Below, in pieces: positions 25,920 to 34,095 of a stretch of 64,000 nucleotides of DNA (its first letter is position 1; the number at the start of each line of letters is the position of its first letter). Source of the DNA: Streptantibioticus ferralitis (GTDB lineage: Bacteria > Actinomycetota > Actinomycetes > Streptomycetales > Streptomycetaceae); NCBI RefSeq assembly GCF_029223525.1, contig NZ_JARHTQ010000005.1:310001-374000 (forward strand), read 5' to 3'. Position numbers and translations under genes: made by a program. The notes beneath the pieces are model-generated. The model searched no databases. It had not been told where the DNA came from and saw nothing but the letters and a program-made list of their open reading frames with translations.

Positions 25920-26103
25920 GAGGAGTTGATAGGGAACGATCCTGAACGGTTCCTGAGAACGGCCCGCCGACCCCGTGGCCCCCACCTCCCCCGGGTCTTT
26001 GCGCGCTGACCACTCGTCACTCACCTGCCGTTCGTAAGACGATGACAGCGTTGTGCCGCTCGTGTCGCCGGTCCCGCACCCGTTTCCCGTGGAGGAACCG
26101 CTC

Positions 26104-27066
26104 ATGCGCAGATCGACCGCTCTTCGTGCCCTCGCCGCCGTGCTCCTCGGAGCGCTGGCCGTCGTCTACCCCGGCCCCGCCTCGTACGCCGCCGCGCCGC
26201 CACCCCCCTCGCCCGGCGGTTCGGCGCCGGCGGCCGCGGGCACCGTCGACTCGTACTGGACGGCGCAGCGCATGGAGGCGGCGCAGCCGGTCGCGGACGG
26301 CAAGCCGAGTTCGGCGCCGCTACAGTCCGACGCGGCCGTACCGCCGAGCCATCCGTTCAACGGGCTGCCGCAGGTGGGCACGTTCTTCTGGACCGACGGG
26401 AACAACGTCGGCCGCTTCTGCGGGGCGACCGTCGTCCGCAGCCCGCGGCGCGATCTGGTGGTCAGCGCCGGGCACTGCCTGAGCCACCCGGACCCCAAGA
26501 GGTATCTGTCGTTCGTCCCGCAGTACCACGACGGACTCAAGCCGCATGGCATCTTCCCCGTTCAGGCGATCTACATCGATCCCCGGTACTACTCGCTGGG
26601 CTCGGGCAAGGGCGCTCGCTGGGACTACTCGGTGGAACGGCTTGCGCCGCGGGAGGACGGGCGTGAGGTCGAGGACGTGGTCGGCGGCTTCGATCTGGCG
26701 CCCTACCCGGGGTACGCGCATTCCCATGTGCGCCTCATCGGATATCCGGGGTTCAGCGACGCCAGCCATCCCAAGCCACTGGACTGCTGGTCCTCCACGG
26801 ACAAGTACACCAGCACGGATCCGGGCGCCCCGGGTGACTTCCTGGAGATCGCCTGCGCGGCGTACATCGACGGCACCTCCGGCGGGCCCTTCCTGGTGCG
26901 AGACCCGTTCGGCTACGCACTGATCGGCGTGATCGGCGGCTACCACACGGGCGGCGACACTCCCGATATCTCCTACAGCTCGTACTTCACCGAGGACACC
27001 CTCGCCCTCTACATACACGCCCTGCTCGGTGATCCGCCCGCGGGGAGCGGCCAACCGGCCGTGTGA
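26104..27066 (+). CDS. Secreted trypsin-like serine protease
   Basis: A 320-residue secreted S1-type protease. The Sec signal ends near YAAAPP at residues 28-33. The triad is visible as H124 in VVSAGHCLS, D174 in RWDYSVERL and S259 in DGTSGGPF. A prosegment of about 60 residues separates the signal from the catalytic domain, as in V8-like secreted proteases of streptomycetes. Cysteine pairs C106/C125 and C228/C251 look like disulfides. The ATG has a GGAGGAA ribosome site 6 nt upstream. Confidence 0.9.
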   Translation: MRRSTALRALAAVLLGALAVVYPGPASYAAAPPPPSPGGSAPAAAGTVDSYWTAQRMEAAQPVADGKPSSAPLQSDAAVPPSHPFNGLPQVGTFFWTDGNNVGRFCGATVVRSPRRDLVVSAGHCLSHPDPKRYLSFVPQYHDGLKPHGIFPVQAIYIDPRYYSLGSGKGARWDYSVERLAPREDGREVEDVVGGFDLAPYPGYAHSHVRLIGYPGFSDASHPKPLDCWSSTDKYTSTDPGAPGDFLEIACAAYIDGTSGGPFLVRDPFGYALIGVIGGYHTGGDTPDISYSSYFTEDTLALYIHALLGDPPAGSGQPAV

Positions 27067-27224
27067 CGTTGCCGTTCGGTGCGCACTGGGTGCGGGCCTC
27101 GTCGTATCCGACACGGGCCCGCCCCTTCGTCACGTATGGCGCACCACCAGTTGCGCTGCGTGGTCACCTCTCGCACGGTGGTCGAGTCTGAAGCCCGCCC
27201 CGTACGTGAAGGGATTTGGCCCAC

Positions 27225-28112
27225 ATGCGTATATCCCGGAAGACCGGCATCCTCGTCTCCTCCGCCACGGTCGCCGCGCTCTCGCTCGGCACCGTCGGTG
27301 CCGCGGCCGCCGCCGTCACCGCTGATCCGCCCGCCCGGCCCGCCGTCCAGGCGCCCGACCCGAACGCGGCCCTCAGTCAGCTGGCCAACCTCGGCGCGGT
27401 CAGCAAGGTCGTCGAGTCACTGCAGGCGGCCATGGCCGGAAAGCAGGACCCCGCCAAGGTCACCCAACTCGTCAATCAGGCGAAGCGGCAGCTGGACGCC
27501 ATGGCCGCCAGCACCCCCACCGCCGCCGCACCGGGGAAGACCAGCAAACCCAGCAAGACCGCCAAGACCGCCAAGACCACCAAGCCGGGCAAGACCACCA
27601 AGCCGGGCGTGGTCGCCAAGCCGGGCAAGACCACCAAGCCGGGCGTGGTCGCCAAGCCGGGCGGTACCGGCTCGGCCACCGGCAAGATCGCCGCCCCGGC
27701 GGCGTCCGCCTCGCCCAGCCCCCACGCCGGCGCCACGCTCGCGCCCCGTACGGCCGCGGACGCCTCCGACGACCTCGTCACCAAGGCGGTGAGCCAGCTT
27801 GAGGCGCTGCTGAACTCCGTGGTCAACGCCGTGGACACCAACAACCCGACGAAGATCCTGGACGCGGTCAACGCCGCCGCGCTGTCCACCGTCAGCGTCG
27901 TCTCGGCGGTCCTCACCGCCAGCGGTCTGTCGGTCTCGAACCTGCCCAGCCCGACCCAGCCCCCCGCCCTGCCAAGCACGGCAACCGTACCCAGCACGCC
28001 CACCGTACCCAGCACGCCGACCGTGCCCGCGGCGCCGAGCACACCGGCGGTGATCACGACGCCGATCCTGCCCGCCGAGCCCTACGCGCCCGGCGTGCCC
28101 GCTCGCAGCTGA
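27225..28112 (+). CDS. Secreted Lys/Pro/Thr-rich repeat protein
   Basis: A 295-residue secreted protein of unknown function. The signal peptide is followed by a helical segment at about 40-95, then a basic linker at about 95-150 built of KPGKTTKPGVVAKPG repeats and short KTAKTTKPG units. A second helical segment lies at about 180-240, and a Pro/Thr/Ser tail (VPSTPTVPSTPTVP) ends it. The layout of charged linker and proline tail suggests attachment to the anionic cell wall. The ATG at 27225 follows GAAGGGA. A strong terminator follows. Confidence 0.72.
   Translation: MRISRKTGILVSSATVAALSLGTVGAAAAAVTADPPARPAVQAPDPNAALSQLANLGAVSKVVESLQAAMAGKQDPAKVTQLVNQAKRQLDAMAASTPTAAAPGKTSKPSKTAKTAKTTKPGKTTKPGVVAKPGKTTKPGVVAKPGGTGSATGKIAAPAASASPSPHAGATLAPRTAADASDDLVTKAVSQLEALLNSVVNAVDTNNPTKILDAVNAAALSTVSVVSAVLTASGLSVSNLPSPTQPPALPSTATVPSTPTVPSTPTVPAAPSTPAVITTPILPAEPYAPGVPARS
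27591..27662 (+). repeat. 36-bp tandem duplication inside Lys-rich gene
   Basis: Two identical 36-bp units (27591-27626 and 27627-27662), each coding KTTKPGVVAKPG; a half-unit coding KTTKPG precedes them at 27573-27590. Exact identity implies a recent or length-variable expansion. Confidence 0.9.
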
Positions 28113-28139
28113 CGGCACCTCACGACGGCGCCCTCGCAT

Positions 28140-28181
28140 GGGCCTGGACCGCCCCGGAGCGGTCGGAAGCGGTCCAGGCCC
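28140..28181. terminator. Bidirectional hairpin terminator
   Basis: A 13-bp stem (28140-28152 with 28169-28181, GGGCCTGGACCGC) between the convergent Lys-rich and P450 genes, which it can serve from both sides. Confidence 0.8.
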
Positions 28182-28219
28182 CGGGCCCTTACGGGCCGCC
28201 GGTCACCGTGACGGTCGCG

Positions 28220-29422
28220 TCACCAGGTCACCGGCAGTTCATGGACACCGTAGATCGCCATGTCGGTACGGAAGCGGATGTCCTCGTAGGGGATGGCCAG
28301 TTGCAGCCCCGGCAGGCGCCGGAACAGGGTCTCCACGGCGATCTGCAACTCCACACGGGCCAGCGGCTGGCCGAGGCACTGATGGACGCCGAAGCCGAAC
28401 GCGACATGACGGCGTGACTCGCGTGCCAGGTCCAGTTGGTCGGCGGTGGCGAACACCTCCTCGTCCCGGTTGGCCGCGGAGATCATGCACAGCACGCCCT
28501 CGCCCGCGCGTATGGTCTCGCCCCCGACCACCATGTCCTCGGTGGCGACCCGGGGCAGCCCGCTGTGCACGATGCTGAGGAAGCGCAGCAGTTCCTCCAC
28601 CGCGGTCTTCACCAGCGCGGGTTCGGCCCGCAGCCTGGCCAGTTGGGCCGGGTCGCGAAGCAACGCGAGCGCGGACAGTGAGGTCATGTTGGCGGTGGTC
28701 TCATGGCCCGCGACCAACAGGAGCAGGCCCATGGTGGCCACTTCGTCGTCACCGAGCTCGCCACGGGCCACCAGACGGCTGATGATGCCGTCATCGGGTT
28801 CGCGCCGCTTGCGCTCCGCCAACTGCTGCAGGTAGTCGGTCAGTTCGTCGCGAGCCTGCCGGATCTGGTCGACCGTCGAGTGGTTGTGCAGCATGACCCG
28901 GCTGCGTTCCTGGAAGTACGCGTGGTCCACGTAGTCGACCCCGAGCAGCAGACAGATCACCAACGACGGTATGGGCAGGGCGTATTCGGTGACGAGGTCG
29001 GCGGGCGCGCCGTGCGCGACCATCCGGTCCAGGAAGTCGTCGACGATGCGCTGTATCCGCGGCCGTAGCACCTCGGTCTTCTTGATCATGAAGTCAGCGG
29101 TGAGCATCCGGCGCAGCCGAGCGTGTTCGGGGTCGTCAAGGCGGATTAAGTTGCTGATGGTCTCGTTGGCGAGCGCACGTCGGCCGTCGGTGACGAAGGG
29201 GAAACCGGGGAGGCTGGCGTCGGAGCTGAACCGCTGGTCGCGCAGTACGGTGCGGACCTCGGCGTGCCGGGTGACCATCCAGCACTGCGAACCGTCCCAC
29301 AGGGTGACCCGGCTGACCGGCTGCTCCCGGCGCGCCTGCTCGTAGGCGGGTGGCGGGGCGAAGGGGCAGGCGCCCCGGGGTGCGGGAAAGCTCAGCGGTT
29401 CTACGGGGTGCGCGGTCGTCAT
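28220..29422 (-). CDS. Cytochrome P450 (CYP105-like), with TTA codon
   Basis: Haem monooxygenase of 400 residues. The I-helix oxygen-activation motif is AGHETTAN, the K-helix is EELLR and the haem-ligand loop is FGFGVHQCLG, with the cysteine as fifth iron ligand. The segment GVDYVDHAYFQERS and general layout recall the CYP105 family, many of which oxidise xenobiotics or antibiotics. The ferredoxin gene 70 bp upstream is its likely electron donor. Residue L92 is encoded by TTA (29147-29149), so translation may depend on the developmental tRNA BldA. The ATG at 29422 has GAAGGAG 9 nt upstream. A MarR regulator gene diverges from the pair. Confidence 0.93.
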   Translation of the reverse strand: MTTAHPVEPLSFPAPRGACPFAPPPAYEQARREQPVSRVTLWDGSQCWMVTRHAEVRTVLRDQRFSSDASLPGFPFVTDGRRALANETISNLIRLDDPEHARLRRMLTADFMIKKTEVLRPRIQRIVDDFLDRMVAHGAPADLVTEYALPIPSLVICLLLGVDYVDHAYFQERSRVMLHNHSTVDQIRQARDELTDYLQQLAERKRREPDDGIISRLVARGELGDDEVATMGLLLLVAGHETTANMTSLSALALLRDPAQLARLRAEPALVKTAVEELLRFLSIVHSGLPRVATEDMVVGGETIRAGEGVLCMISAANRDEEVFATADQLDLARESRRHVAFGFGVHQCLGQPLARVELQIAVETLFRRLPGLQLAIPYEDIRFRTDMAIYGVHELPVTW

Positions 29423-29492
29423 CGCGGATATCTCCTTCACGGTCAGGTGCGGAACGCGGCGGTACGGCCCCGGTGCGGGTGCGCCCGCGCGG

Positions 29493-29690
29493 TTACGCCT
29501 CGTGCACTTCGATGGCTCCGGACGGACAGACGGTGGCGGCGGTACGGACATCGGCGTGGAGTTCGGCGGGCGGCCGGTGGTCGAGGAGGCGGACGATCCC
29601 GTCCTCCTCGCGCTGGTCGAAGACCTCGGGTACGGCCAGCACGCACTGGCCTGAGCCGCAGCAGCGGTGAGTGTCGACACTGACTCGCAT
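29493..29690 (-). CDS. 3Fe-4S ferredoxin partner of P450
   Basis: A 65-residue single-cluster ferredoxin of the Streptomyces P450 type: CCGSGQC near the N-terminus and VCPSGAIEVHEA at the end supply the cluster cysteines. It is acidic, as expected for docking to P450 and ferredoxin reductase. The ATG at 29690 has GGAGGAC 8 nt upstream. First gene of the unit with the P450 gene downstream. Confidence 0.93.
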   Translation of the reverse strand: MRVSVDTHRCCGSGQCVLAVPEVFDQREEDGIVRLLDHRPPAELHADVRTAATVCPSGAIEVHEA

Positions 29691-29723
29691 AGGGCCTGTC
29701 CTCCATCGGGTCGACCCGGTACC

Positions 29724-29765
29724 TGGCAACTAGATACCTAACAAAGGCAATTAATGCTGTTGCCA
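29724..29765. promoter_or_regulatory. AT-rich divergent operator region of MarR/P450
   Basis: Between ferredoxin and MarR genes there is a 7-bp inverted repeat TGGCAAC/GTTGCCA (29724-29730, 29759-29765) flanking an unusually AT-rich centre (TAGATACCTAACAAAGGC). Its position just upstream of the ferredoxin gene makes it the likely MarR binding site and P450 promoter. Confidence 0.5.
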
Positions 29766-29864
29766 CGCTAACTCCGGTGCCGGTCCTCGAAACAGGGCTC
29801 GGGGGGCACCGGACAGAACTTGGCCGATACCAGGCGATCCGCCGCCCGCGATCCGCTTCGCCGC

Positions 29865-29870
29865 TAGAGT
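29865..29870 (+). promoter_or_regulatory. -10 box giving a leaderless MarR transcript
   Basis: TAGAGT at 29865-29870 ends 7 nt before the ATG at 29878, and there is no ribosome site. The message would begin at or next to the start codon, a common actinobacterial arrangement. Confidence 0.45.
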
Positions 29871-29877
29871 TCCCGGC

Positions 29878-30378
29878 ATGCCCGATGCCGCCGCCGACGC
29901 CTGCGATGCCGACGACGCCACCGCCGCCCTCGAACGGGTTCTGCTCTCGCTGTCGTACCTGCTCACCCGCCCACAGGCGCACGACCGCTCGGTGACCAAG
30001 GCGGATGTCCAGATAGGCAGGTCCGATGTACACCTGCTGATGGCGCTGGAGAACGACGGCGGCTCCTGCCGGGTGGGAGATCTGGCCGCGCGACTGCTGG
30101 TGGAGCCCTCCCATGTGACCCGCCAGGTGGCGCAACTCCAGTTGCAGGGGCTGGTGGAGCGCACCCCCGATCAGACCGACCGCCGTGCGCGCAACATCAC
30201 GATCACGCCAATGGGCACGTCCGTTCTGTCGCGGCTGCGCCGCTCGAACCGCGACAGCCTGCACCAGGCACTGCACGACATCGACGAGCGGGACATCGAC
30301 GCCACCGTGCGGGTGCTGCGCAGGCTCATCGAGCGGTACGTCCGCCAGGTGCGGTCCGGCGAGCCGTGGCACCGCTAG
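29878..30378 (+). CDS. MarR-family transcriptional regulator
   Basis: A 166-residue winged-helix regulator. The DNA-binding part is DVHLLMALENDGGSCRVGDLAARLLVEPSHVTRQVAQLQLQGLVERTPDQTDRRARNITIT, in which the DRRA(R) sequence forms the wing. MarR proteins are dimers that usually repress a neighbouring gene until a small ligand binds. Divergence from the ferredoxin-P450 pair suggests those are its targets. The transcript is probably leaderless. Confidence 0.9.
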   Translation: MPDAAADACDADDATAALERVLLSLSYLLTRPQAHDRSVTKADVQIGRSDVHLLMALENDGGSCRVGDLAARLLVEPSHVTRQVAQLQLQGLVERTPDQTDRRARNITITPMGTSVLSRLRRSNRDSLHQALHDIDERDIDATVRVLRRLIERYVRQVRSGEPWHR

Positions 30379-30406
30379 GCCGACGCATCGAAGTCCGAAC
30401 ACCGGC

Positions 30407-30440
30407 AGGCCCGGCTCCCTCCGCAGAGGGGGCCGGGCCT
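30407..30440. terminator. Hairpin terminator between MarR and sedolisin genes
   Basis: A 14-bp stem (AGGCCCGGCTCCCT at 30407-30420 with 30427-30440, one G-U pair) and a 6-nt loop, between the convergent MarR and S53 genes. A weaker second hairpin (CCGGGGG...CCCCCGG) lies at about 30460-30480. Confidence 0.75.
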
Positions 30441-30502
30441 TCGGTCACTCGGGGGACCCGGGGGTTGAAACCCCCCGGAGAACCATCACCCCCCGGGGAG
30501 AA

Positions 30503-31873
30503 TCAGCGCATCCAGCTCGCACGCGCGAGGGCCGGGACGAAGCGGACCGCGTCGACGGTGCCGACGCCGGTCGCCATGTCGTAGCCCTTCACCGCGGTGT
30601 AGCCGGTGACACCCGCGTAGCTGTTGTTCGTGCCGTCCTTGACGTCCACGATCCCGGTGTTCGGGTTGTGCGCGGACTCGCTGTTCAGCTTGTACAGCGC
30701 CTTGTGGATGTCGCCCACCCGGTGGCCCGCCTGCTGGTCGGCGAGCGCGATGATGCCGGAGAACAGCGGGCTGGCCTCGCTGGTGCCGCCGGAGACGTCC
30801 CAGCCGACCGAGGTCGGGTCGTAGCTGGAGTAGACCCAGGCGCCACCGTCGACAGCCGCGGCCATGGAGATGTCCGGGGTACCGCGGCGGGTGCCGACCA
30901 CGTTCTTCACGCTGTTCTGGAACGCCGGGCGGGTGAAGACGTGTGACTGCCCGCCACCGCCGGCGCCATGGTCGTTGTACACGCTCTCGGGCTTGATGCG
31001 GTCGCCCTTGTCGTTCAGGTGCAGCTGGGTACCGCCGATCGAGGTGACCAGCGGGTCCGAGGACGGCCAGGAGTTCACCCGGTACTTGTAGTAGCCCTTG
31101 CCGTCCGCGGTGTTGTCGGTCGCGCCGCCGTCACCGGAGGACGCGAGCACCGTCACACCGTGCTTGGCCGCGTCCTTGAACGCGTACCGCAGGTTGTTGA
31201 TGCTGGAGAAGTCACCCTTGTCGAAGCCCGGGAACGTGTTCTCGGTGGCCCCGAAGCTCTGGGTGATGACATCGCCGATGTTGTGGTCGATCGCCCACTT
31301 CTCGGCGTCCATCATCTCCGGCAGGCCGGTGACGCCCTCGGTCTCCGCCACCGCGGTCTCGATCAGGACGATCTTCGCGTCCGGCGCGATGGCGTGGGCC
31401 ATCTCGACGTCCAGCGTGGTCTCCCCGGCCCAGCCGGTCATGTCGGCGTTCTTCGGGTCCCACGGCGGGACGTTGCCCCACTTCTTGACCTCGACCTTGG
31501 TGCTGGGGATGCCGAACTGCTTGCTGTACACGTCCAGATCGTGCTGGACCGTCGGCGAACCGAACGAGTCGACTATCACGATCGTGCGCCCCTTGCCGGT
31601 GACGCCCTTCTTGTACAGCGGGTTCAGGTTGTACGCCTGACGGTACTGCAGCGGGCTGTAGCAGGCGAGCTTCCACTTCGCCTGGCACTGCTCCGTGGTC
31701 AGCGGGCTACCGACGCCCTTGATCAGGGAGTGGCCTGCGATCGCCGGGACCGCCTTGACCTGCGGCGCGGCGGCCGCTGTCCCGCTCAGCGGGGAAATCG
31801 CCGCAGCGGCGGCAAGGGCGGTGGCCCCGGCGGCTGCGGCCACGGCGCGCGGCCGGGGACGAACTCTTCGCAT
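30503..31873 (-). CDS. Secreted S53 peptidase (sedolisin)
   Basis: A 456-residue secreted serine-carboxyl peptidase. After the Sec signal (to about residue 36) comes a subtilisin-like fold with the sedolisin acid pair E151 and D155 in GWAGETTLDVEMAHAIAP and the nucleophile S365 in SGGTSEASP. The SSGDGGA segment provides the oxyanion aspartate. S53 enzymes act best at acid pH. The large pro-domain of classical sedolisins is mostly lacking, as in other short streptomycete members. The ATG has AAGGAGAG 5 nt upstream. A paralogue lies directly upstream on the same strand, so a local duplication or paired function is likely. Confidence 0.9.
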   Translation of the reverse strand: MRRVRPRPRAVAAAAGATALAAAAAISPLSGTAAAAPQVKAVPAIAGHSLIKGVGSPLTTEQCQAKWKLACYSPLQYRQAYNLNPLYKKGVTGKGRTIVIVDSFGSPTVQHDLDVYSKQFGIPSTKVEVKKWGNVPPWDPKNADMTGWAGETTLDVEMAHAIAPDAKIVLIETAVAETEGVTGLPEMMDAEKWAIDHNIGDVITQSFGATENTFPGFDKGDFSSINNLRYAFKDAAKHGVTVLASSGDGGATDNTADGKGYYKYRVNSWPSSDPLVTSIGGTQLHLNDKGDRIKPESVYNDHGAGGGGQSHVFTRPAFQNSVKNVVGTRRGTPDISMAAAVDGGAWVYSSYDPTSVGWDVSGGTSEASPLFSGIIALADQQAGHRVGDIHKALYKLNSESAHNPNTGIVDVKDGTNNSYAGVTGYTAVKGYDMATGVGTVDAVRFVPALARASWMR

Positions 31874-32183
31874 GAACTCTCCTTGTATGGAGGGAAGTCG
31901 TACTCAGACGACTGCGGCGATCCCATCTGGCAGGTCATGACCAGGACAAGAGTGTTTTGTTTTTACTATCAAATGCTTTACCTCCCTGCGTGATTATTTG
32001 CCCTCTAATGACCACTCCTTGACCGGAATTCACCTACGAAGCGGGACATTCGACCCTGTGGCGGCCCCCCTGGCCGTACTCCAAGGCGTTCCACGGCAGT
32101 TCCCGGCCACCTGCCCCAACACACCGCTACCCCGGTGGGCGTGATCGGGAATCAGCCCTCGCCGGGCCGGTTCAGCGCATGGC
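31874..32183 (-). promoter_or_regulatory. AT-rich upstream region of sedolisin 1
   Basis: No gene lies between the two S53 genes. The part at about 31950-32020 is strikingly AT-rich for this genome and should carry the promoter. On the minus strand it contains GGTAAAG (plus-strand 31976-31982), 103 bp before the start codon; the same heptamer occurs 109 bp before the secreted aminopeptidase start at 52402. Confidence 0.4.
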
Positions 32184-32222
32184 ACCGGGCCCCGGCCGCA
32201 TGGAGCGCGGCCGGGGCCCGGT
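32184..32222. terminator. Hairpin terminator after sedolisin 2
   Basis: A perfect 16-bp GC stem (32184-32199 with 32207-32222) and a 7-nt loop, 18 bp beyond the stop codon of the minus-strand S53 gene that ends at 32240. Confidence 0.85.
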
Positions 32223-32239
32223 GTACTACCTGACGGACG

Positions 32240-33490
32240 TCAGCCGGTGAACGCCTTGAGGCCGTTCGGGGTGCCGAGACCGGTCGGGCCGTCGTAGCCC
32301 TGACCCGCGTTGCACAGGTACGACGGGTTGCACGAGCCGTTGGAGCCCGAGGTCACGTCGTTCAGCGCGGACGGGTTCTTGTACGGGAACGACGCCGGGT
32401 TGCTGCCCGAGGACGGCGCACCGGCCAGCGCGTACACGCTGGCGATGATCGGCGACGAGGCGCTGGTGCCGCCGACGACCTGCCAACCGTTCGACTGGTA
32501 GGTGTCGTAGACCGCCACACCGGTCGCCGGGTCGGCGACGGCGGACACGTCCGCCACCGTACGCTTCGCGCAGCCGGTGTCCTTCTGCCAGCTGGGCTTG
32601 GCCGCGACCGTCGAGCAGCCGGAGCCGGTGCCCTCGCCGCCGCCGCTGGTACCCCACACCTTCTCGGTCCAGCCGCGGGAGCTGGAGTCCTTGGTGAGCG
32701 AGGTGCCGCCGACCGACGTCACGTTCGGCGAGGCCGCCGGGTACTCCACGCCGAAACCGGAGTCGCCCGCCGAGGCGGTGATGACGACACCGGGGTGGTT
32801 GAAGTACTGGGTGTCCGCCTGGGCGTCCGAGGCGTCCTCGCCACCGCCGTAGCTGTTGGAGACGAACTTGGCACCGGACTTGACGGCCTGGTTGACCGCC
32901 GCGCCGAGGTCGCTCATGTTCGCCGAGTTCGCCTCGACCAGGAGGATGTTGGCCTTGGGCGCGATGGCCGAGACCATGTCCAGGTCGAGCGAGATCTCAC
33001 CGGCCCAGCCGGCGTCGGCCGACGGGTAGTTGGTGCCGCCGTTCTGGTCGATCTTCTTGAAGCAGCCGTCGCCGCAGTCCGGCAGCCCGTACTGCTTGCG
33101 GTAGGCGGCCAGGTCCTGCGCGGCGTTGGGGTCGTCCTGGGCGTCGACGATGGCGACCGTCTGGCCCGAGCCGTCCCCGGTGAGGTTGTACGCCTTGCGC
33201 AGGTCATCGGGGCCGAAGCCCTGCGGGGTGTCGTTGGCGCCGGCCACGTGGTGCTTGACCATGTCGGTCCGCACCAGCCCGAGGCAGGCCATCATGCCCG
33301 GCTTGCTGGGCTGCGAACACATCCGCTTGACCTGCGGCTGGCTGGCGGTGGCCGACGTCGTGGACGCCGCACCCGCCGGAGCGACGAGCGCGTAGGTACC
33401 GGCGACCAACGCGCTGAGCGACGCCGCGGCGATGGTGCCCTTACGAAGTCCGCGCTTGCGCTTGTGCGCGGAGGGAGACGATATGTGCAA
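32240..33490 (-). CDS. Secreted S53 peptidase (sedolisin), second copy
   Basis: A 416-residue secreted sedolisin. The preprotein has a basic n-region (HKRKRGLRKG) and hydrophobic core, then FGPDDLRKAYNLTGDGSGQTVAIVDA, the acid pair in GWAGEISLDLDMVSAIAP and the nucleophile serine in GGTSASSPI. Several cysteine pairs (CGDGC, CNPSYLC) suggest disulfides that stabilise it outside the cell. A TTG at 33490 is taken as start: AGGGAGGG lies 7 nt upstream and the signal peptide starts there, whereas the longer frame has no signal. It is related to, but clearly different from, the copy downstream. Confidence 0.88.
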   Translation of the reverse strand: MHISSPSAHKRKRGLRKGTIAAASLSALVAGTYALVAPAGAASTTSATASQPQVKRMCSQPSKPGMMACLGLVRTDMVKHHVAGANDTPQGFGPDDLRKAYNLTGDGSGQTVAIVDAQDDPNAAQDLAAYRKQYGLPDCGDGCFKKIDQNGGTNYPSADAGWAGEISLDLDMVSAIAPKANILLVEANSANMSDLGAAVNQAVKSGAKFVSNSYGGGEDASDAQADTQYFNHPGVVITASAGDSGFGVEYPAASPNVTSVGGTSLTKDSSSRGWTEKVWGTSGGGEGTGSGCSTVAAKPSWQKDTGCAKRTVADVSAVADPATGVAVYDTYQSNGWQVVGGTSASSPIIASVYALAGAPSSGSNPASFPYKNPSALNDVTSGSNGSCNPSYLCNAGQGYDGPTGLGTPNGLKAFTG

Positions 33491-34095
33491 TGAACGGCCC
33501 TCCCTGGGGGGATGGGGACGGCGCGGTCGCCACCCTCGTCGGGTGGAGCGATCCGGACGCGATCCCGGGAAATCGCCACTCGTGCGCGTGCTGCTCCCTG
33601 ACGTGATTGGGGCACGACAGGGGTGGGGGTAGCACATGGATGACAGGTCAGGCATGCCCATGACATGCAGCGAAACTGCCACCCCGCTGAGTGGTGTCTG
33701 GCGCTAGGAAGCTAGCCGAACGGACCGCCTCGGGACAAGGCCGCAACCACCTCACGGGCACCGCGAAACACCCATGTAACCAGGCCACGCCCCCCATATG
33801 GAAGGGGTGTTCGAGATCCGCAACCCCTCGACCGGCGGCAACACCGCCAACCCGACGCCATCCGTGGCCCCTTGCCGCAACTGCACCTACCTGCGGTAAC
33901 GCATTAGCCAAGGGCTGGCAACGGAGCGGCCTCAGGGTGGCGCCTGACGCAGCGTCACCCGCGTTGGCCGGCCCGACGACCGCCGTCCGAAATTACGCAG
34001 GATTCCTCAAGAAATAATTTCGCCCGGCGCGCCACCGGTCGGACACCACACTCATAGCGGCAAGTCCTCGGCAAAACATCACAAACCGTAAGGCG
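33491..34095. other. Gene-poor stretch upstream of sedolisin 2
   Basis: About 600 bp with promoter sequence for the S53 gene near 33500-33660 and no convincing gene. A short minus-strand frame at 33648-33911 has no ribosome site or family likeness. The sequence at about 33990-34020 is AT-rich. Confidence 0.5.

Noticed and set aside
27573-27662. Tandem repeats considered as a CRISPR-like array
   Set aside because: Units are contiguous, in frame with a protein and have no spacers.
33648-33911. 87-codon minus-strand frame in the gap before the regulator gene
   Set aside because: No ribosome site, atypical composition and no recognisable domain.
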